The translations under genes and the position numbers were made by a program. Under the pieces are notes generated by a model. The model saw only the letters and a list, made by a program, of their open reading frames with translations, searched no databases and was not told the origin of the DNA. Below, piece by piece: positions 59,475 through 64,000 of a stretch of DNA of 64,000 nucleotides; the first letter of the stretch is position 1, and each line of letters opens with the position of its first letter. The DNA comes from Prunus persica (taxonomy: Eukaryota > Streptophyta > Magnoliopsida > Rosales > Rosaceae). The stretch covers positions 678,211 through 742,210 of the forward strand of contig NC_034013.1 of NCBI RefSeq assembly GCF_000346465.2, written 5' to 3'.

Positions 59475-59821
59475 TTAGTGCTCAGAATAGGTATATGACT
59501 AAATATCTCATATTTTTTCAATAATCCAAACCATCTATTTTTTAAGTCTACATCCGTAGATCATCTTTGCCAAAAATTAAACAAATCGGAAACCTTTTCG
59601 ACATCCAATTGTGTCCTACAAAATTAATGAATACAATGCTTCAAGAAAGTACTAAAATTTCAATATTTCAATTGAGTGGTCAAATAATATTAGATTCAAG
59701 TGATTTTTTTTTATAGAGATGGTCTTTAAATGAATATCTACAAAATATACTATTTGGATTAATCAAATACAATATAAAGTGGGTCCTACAAGGGTGTCGC
59801 TCCATTGAAGCTCCTTGTAGA

Positions 59822-61175
59822 ATATGTGGCATTATGTTTTTGACACAATTTTTGGGCCGTTAAATTACTCCACTTTCAATGATTGAGATTGAACCTGACA
59901 TGACAAGTAGTTTTAATTTTTTAATTAGACAATCATTAATTTTATTTTCTCTCTCATAAAAATAAAAGAAACGATTTCTCTCTCCTTCCTTTTTCTTAGT
60001 AATCTCTCTTCTTTCTCACACGTCTCTCTCTCTCTCTCTCATGAGACCAGAAAAAACCTCGATCTCTTTTTCTCTCTCTATCTACAACAAGAGTGTCCTC
60101 ACTCCCTCTCTTTCATGAGACCATAAAAGACCTCTGTCTCTTTTTGAGGGTTTGATTTAGGGATTTTGATCTTCTCATATAAAAAAAAAATTTGACTATT
60201 ACTGTTTCTTTTTTTTCGATTAAGAACTTTTATCGTTTTAATATGGAGAGAATACAAAGTGAAAATTTGATGTCACAATACTTGCTGATTATCTCATGAA
60301 GAAGGCAAGTTCTATTGATCAACCTTCACTTTTACCAATTAGATGAGGTTAGAACTACTTTAATTTGAATCATCATTCATGATTAAAAATGATGCTCTAT
60401 AACTGACAGCTATCCTTTTGGAACCATTGAAATTCTTTAGATCATTGAAAGTAGACATAGGGCTTAATTTTGATTAAGATTCTTATGCTTGAAAACTTAT
60501 AGACAGTATTCTTACAATGTGAACAGGAATTTAGAATATTAGAGATGAACAATGTCCAAGATAGCACCTTCCATGGTCAGGGTGATACAATATACATAGG
60601 TAGCCTTGGAGGGAGAATCATTCTTTGAGCTACAGATTGTTGTGAATCATGAGCTTAATAAACTGGGCATTTACCATTCCAGAAATTGGCTACAACTATG
60701 ATTGGAAGTTTACTTGAAATTTGATTAATTTCCTCTGAGATATGCACTGAGAGTTGGAGGAAATATCTTGCGTGTGCTCCAACATTTTGATGAGACAATA
60801 TCTATATTAAGATTGGAGAAATTGTTTTGACATAAAAGAACTACTAAAGATGAATAGATGGCTGCATATGCATGTGCGTGAAGAAGGAAAAACTGAAGAG
60901 ACTCTTCACGGTTTGGGCCTTAATTTTTGGTGAGATTCTTTATTTATTACACCTTAAAAAATATTTGATATTAAAGAGGTAGATGGGATTACGTCTCCAA
61001 TAAAAAAAAGGGAGGAGACAGAAAATCGTTTCTTTTATTTCTATGAGAGAGAAAATAAAATTAATGATTGTCTATTTAAAAAATTAAAACTACTTGCCCT
61101 GTCAGGTTTAATCTCAACTGTTGAAAGTGGAGTAATCTAATGGGCCAAAAATTATGTAAAAAACATAGTGTCACA
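59822..61175. mobile_element. Long inverted-repeat element, ~1.35 kb
   Basis: Left arm (about 59822-60000) and right arm (about 61017-61175) are diverged complements over more than 150 bp: the AATCATTAATTTTATTTTCTC motif and TTACTCCACTTTCAA on the left both reappear inverted on the right. The ~1-kb interior has no recognisable gene. Structure suggests a Mutator-like long-TIR element, but no clean target duplication was found. Confidence 0.6.
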
Positions 61176-62600
61176 GATCCGCCTATATATATATATATAT
61201 ATCCTGAGCCTCTACGTTAGAGTCTACACATTTACTAGCATTTAGCTTCAGTTCGGTCATTGCAACGATCCAACGACTTAAAATATATGTTGTAATTTTT
61301 AATTTGTTTCCTCAAAGCCTCTCTCCCCTCCTTGCTCTCTTCCCTCTCTAGTCTCTCTCAATTCTTTCTTCCCTTGAATATCTACTACTGAGCATCTTGA
61401 ATTAAATTCCCAATTTTTCATACAATTTGAATCCATTCCCTATAAACATATGCTGAAGCATCTCTTCTCTTCCTCGTCATGAGAAGGTTCGAGTCACGAC
61501 AAACCTGAGCTCTAACTTGGGACTTCGGCTTGGGCCTTCCAAGCTCTCCTCGCAGCGACTCTGAGTGCTTGGTTCACTATTTGGCCTAATTTTTCGTAAA
61601 AGACCCTAAAAAATGTCCCTTAAATAAAATTATTTGACACAACCCTCAATAATTCAAATTATCTGTTTTTATGATTCATGTATGATTCCCGTCTTTGTAG
61701 CTAACCCTGTTTGCTTCCTCATGCAAGATGCATGCACTTTCCCTTTTTCTCATCTTGATATCTGAATTTTGTTTTCATTCCCTAACGCACTCAAACTGCA
61801 CATGAACCTTCAACTTTCCTAATTAATTTCTTCGACCGTGATTATAAAAATAAAAATCTTTAATCGACTTTTCCTGTATTAAATTGATTGATCTACTTTT
61901 GTTGTTTTTACTGGTCCCATCCCATTGCTTTTTTTTAAAAAAAGACATTGATTCTATGGTCCATCTTGAAATTGAAACATAAAACAGTTATAGGTAATAA
62001 AATAAAATGGATTCTACATTTTACACACGTCATTTATCTATATCAATTTTGAGCTGTGGATTACAAGTGTTAAAGTTCTACTTCTTTAGGGTTTGCGATT
62101 TAATAATAAAAATTATAGGAAAATCGAAAATAGTTCATGAATGTGTAACAATCTCTTAAATGAAAAATCAAGTGAAAATAAGGGAAGCACAATGATATTT
62201 TTGCTCGTCGTTTTAACTTAAGGTATATTTTTATCATTGTTCTCAATACTTGACGTTCATTGATATAATCATAGTTAATTCTTTATTTTATATTTGAGAA
62301 ACCATTGTTACATGTCAAGTATGGAGAAAAGTGGTGGTACACAAAATGCTCACAAAGGATGTTAGTAGGAATGTGAGTAGATTTGAGTGTTAATTAATTG
62401 GCAGCTAATATGATTAATAACATGGGATCGATCGATGAGGCCTCCCAACCCAAGTTCATAATTGTAACAGCTGGGCGCGTAGAGCTAGCTTAATTAGCTT
62501 GCTAGCTGTGACCTCTCTTCTTCTTAATTAACAATTAAATTAAGCGTTGAACTGAAATGCTTTTTACGATTACAAATTAAAATTTACAAGTTAAGAATAA
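61176..62600. other. Intergenic sequence 3' of the RING gene
   Basis: Contains an (AT)n tract at 61184-61201 and an inverted member of the dispersed repeat family (61591-61640). No gene seen. Confidence 0.4.
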
Positions 62601-62615
62601 TTAAGAAAATATCAA

Positions 62616-63122
62616 TTAAGAAAGAGAAGGGAAGCCGCCACACTTGTGGCACTTACTGGAAACCTCCGGAATCTGACGGCAGGAGGGGCAGGACGAGTGC
62701 GATCGCAGCCATACGTCGATGCAAGCCACGTGGAAGCGGTGGCCGCACTGCGGCAGCTCCCGGATCTCGTCTCCGGCGGCGAACTCGGTGAGGCAGATGG
62801 CGCACTCGGTGAACTTGGAAGTGCAGTCCGCCGTGTAAGTGAGCTTCGGGAGTGAGCGTAGGATTTTCTTCTTCAACCCCTTGTTCGGCGGAGGAGTCGG
62901 CAGCGGAGGAGGAGGAGGAGGTGTGGCAGCGGTTGCGAGGCGGCGGAGCCAGACGCAGCGAGCCACGACGAGGAGGCCGAGGACGCAGACGAGAGCGCAG
63001 AAGAGGGCGAGGAGGATCAAAGCGGAGTCGGAGCCCATGTTGGCTGACGATTCATCGTCGGGTTCGGAAAACAGCGCGGGAGGGTTAAAGGCGCCGCCTA
63101 ACAGTCGCAGAGGACGAGTCAT
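62616..63122 (-). CDS. RING-H2 E3 ubiquitin ligase, ATL8/ATL80-like
   Basis: Single-exon minus-strand gene, 168 aa. ATL-family order is clear: a hydrophobic membrane segment at about 33-57 (SALILLALFCALVCVLGLLV), a basic/proline linker (PPPPPPLPTPPP, then KGLKKKILRSLP), a short conserved stretch, and a RING-H2 finger with all eight ligands (C107, C110, C126, H128, H131, C134, C145, C148; ECAICLTEF, CGHRFHVACIDVWL, CPSCRQ). A further CHKCGG pair lies near the C-terminus, as in ATL8/ATL80. Such membrane-anchored ligases transfer ubiquitin to unknown targets; Arabidopsis ATL8/ATL80 have been tied to sugar or phosphate responses. Intronless structure is normal for ATLs. The coding region is GC-rich relative to its surroundings. 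Confidence 0.9.
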   Translation of the reverse strand: MTRPLRLLGGAFNPPALFSEPDDESSANMGSDSALILLALFCALVCVLGLLVVARCVWLRRLATAATPPPPPPLPTPPPNKGLKKKILRSLPKLTYTADCTSKFTECAICLTEFAAGDEIRELPQCGHRFHVACIDVWLRSHSSCPSCRQIPEVSSKCHKCGGFPSLS

Positions 63123-63144
63123 GTTTTGTGAATGAATGTGAATT

Positions 63145-63148
<4 letters not shown>

Positions 63149-63187
<39 letters not shown>
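63149..63187 (+). repeat. (GA)n microsatellite in the RING gene leader
   Basis: About 19 GA units, read as CT on the coding strand, 27 bp upstream of the ATL-like start codon. Confidence 0.9.
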
Positions 63188-63190
<3 letters not shown>

Positions 63191-63199
63191 GTGATTTGG

Positions 63200-64000
63200 G
63201 TTTTGGTCGCTTGGTGGTTGCCCAATGTGTGACTAAACGTTTTTATGGTCGGAAGAAAATCAGTTTGAGGCTTGTTGACTGATCCTATTACTAAAAAAAA
63301 TAACAAAATTATTGTAATGATCAGCCAAAAAGAAAACAAAAAAGGAATTATAATAAATAATCTGACCTACTTTATTATTTTTTCATATGTCAAATTCTTA
63401 TAACTCAAAATATTTAAAAATAAAATAAAATAGTGTGGATTTCTTACAGGAGCTATTTTGTATAATTCCATCTCCATTGTCCACTAATAATATATTTTAG
63501 TGTCACACTTTTGTTCTTTTATACTCGATATGAAGTTAATGGTGCATTTTTCTGCACATGTGATGGAAGGACATTACAGTTGTTTTATATGTGAGACAAC
63601 TCGTCTCCACTATCCCCGATTTAGGGAAGTGGACAGTGACCAGTGTGACAATCGATGGACCAATTTCGTACCTGAAAAATGGTTGAGATTCCAACTTTCT
63701 CTGATTGACATTATATTAAATTTAATTTCATTATCGGTAGGTACTCTAGTCTCGAAGGGTCTTAAGACTCATGGGAAGAGGAAGCACAAGATTAGATTTT
63801 GGGTCCTTTTCATTAGAGATTGAGATTGATCATGTCTCTGATCTCTAATTGTCCGTCGATGCAGCTTCTCTTCTAATCTTCTCCCTTAAACTTGACATGC
63901 GTACCATGTAATATGTGATAACTTTTCTACATACCAGTCTGTAATTAATTGAAAATAGTAAAATAATAATATCCCCTATTCTTACAAGTTTTTCTGCTAC
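63200..64000. other. Right-edge sequence upstream of the RING gene
   Basis: AT-rich promoter side of the RING gene. A short plus-strand ORF at 63500-63823 has no recognisable domain and is probably not a gene. Confidence 0.4.

Noticed and set aside
62646..63135. Arg/Gly-rich plus-strand ORFs over the RING gene
   Set aside because: They are antisense shadows of the ATL-like coding sequence and have no domain of their own.
63500..63823. A gene at the right edge
   Set aside because: The ORF has no recognisable domain and no supporting splice or leader signals; it may be chance or a fragment.

Overview
This is a stretch of a plant nuclear genome. The genes are intron-rich and eudicot-like, with GT-AG junctions read directly on both strands. 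The spaces between them are AT-rich and packed with microsatellites, MITEs, SINE-like tRNA heads, LINE stubs, solo LTRs and a nested Ty1/copia element. A 5S-rRNA-bearing Cassandra LTR and the protein similarities fit a woody rosid (Rosaceae is plausible), but the species cannot be fixed from sequence alone.

Layout from left to right. 0.4-1.1 kb: a small HMA-domain protein gene (minus). 1.9-9.0 kb: a repeat block with a Mutator-like MITE, an intron-containing tRNA-Met, a LINE stub, and a decayed copia element invaded by a 1,455-bp solo LTR. 9.1-15.7 kb: two tandem genes for IDM3-like alpha-crystallin-domain proteins, the second lacking the N-terminal two thirds. 18.1-20.3 kb: a PHT1 phosphate transporter with a P1BS phosphate-starvation motif upstream. 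20.4-29.6 kb: repeats only (SINE-like heads, nested hAT-type elements, a Cassandra solo LTR, a 769-bp long-TIR element). 29.9-32.3 kb: a CUC3-like NAC transcription factor. 32.5-39 kb: repeats. 40.2-44.1 kb: a tonoplast sugar transporter (TST/TMT), convergent with an MCD1-like plastid-division gene (44.9-46.4 kb, minus). 48.9-50.3 kb: V-ATPase subunit F (minus), head to head with a 5' half of a LUC7-like splicing-factor gene (51.8-53.4 kb) that runs straight into a GONST3-like nucleotide-sugar transporter (53.6-54.7 kb). 56.8 kb: tRNA-Trp. 62.6-63.1 kb: an ATL8/ATL80-like RING-H2 ubiquitin ligase (minus).

The genes do not form a pathway, but their order matters. It combines two Arabidopsis chromosome-1 paralogous segments (from memory: At1g20823-At1g20870 and At1g76340-At1g76430), so the window looks like an unfractionated version of that ancestral block. 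I found no clearly new molecular system. The most unusual items are the LUC7-fragment/GONST3 arrangement, the truncated tandem IDM3-like paralogue, and the copia 5' LTR that starts exactly at one arm of a terminal palindrome.
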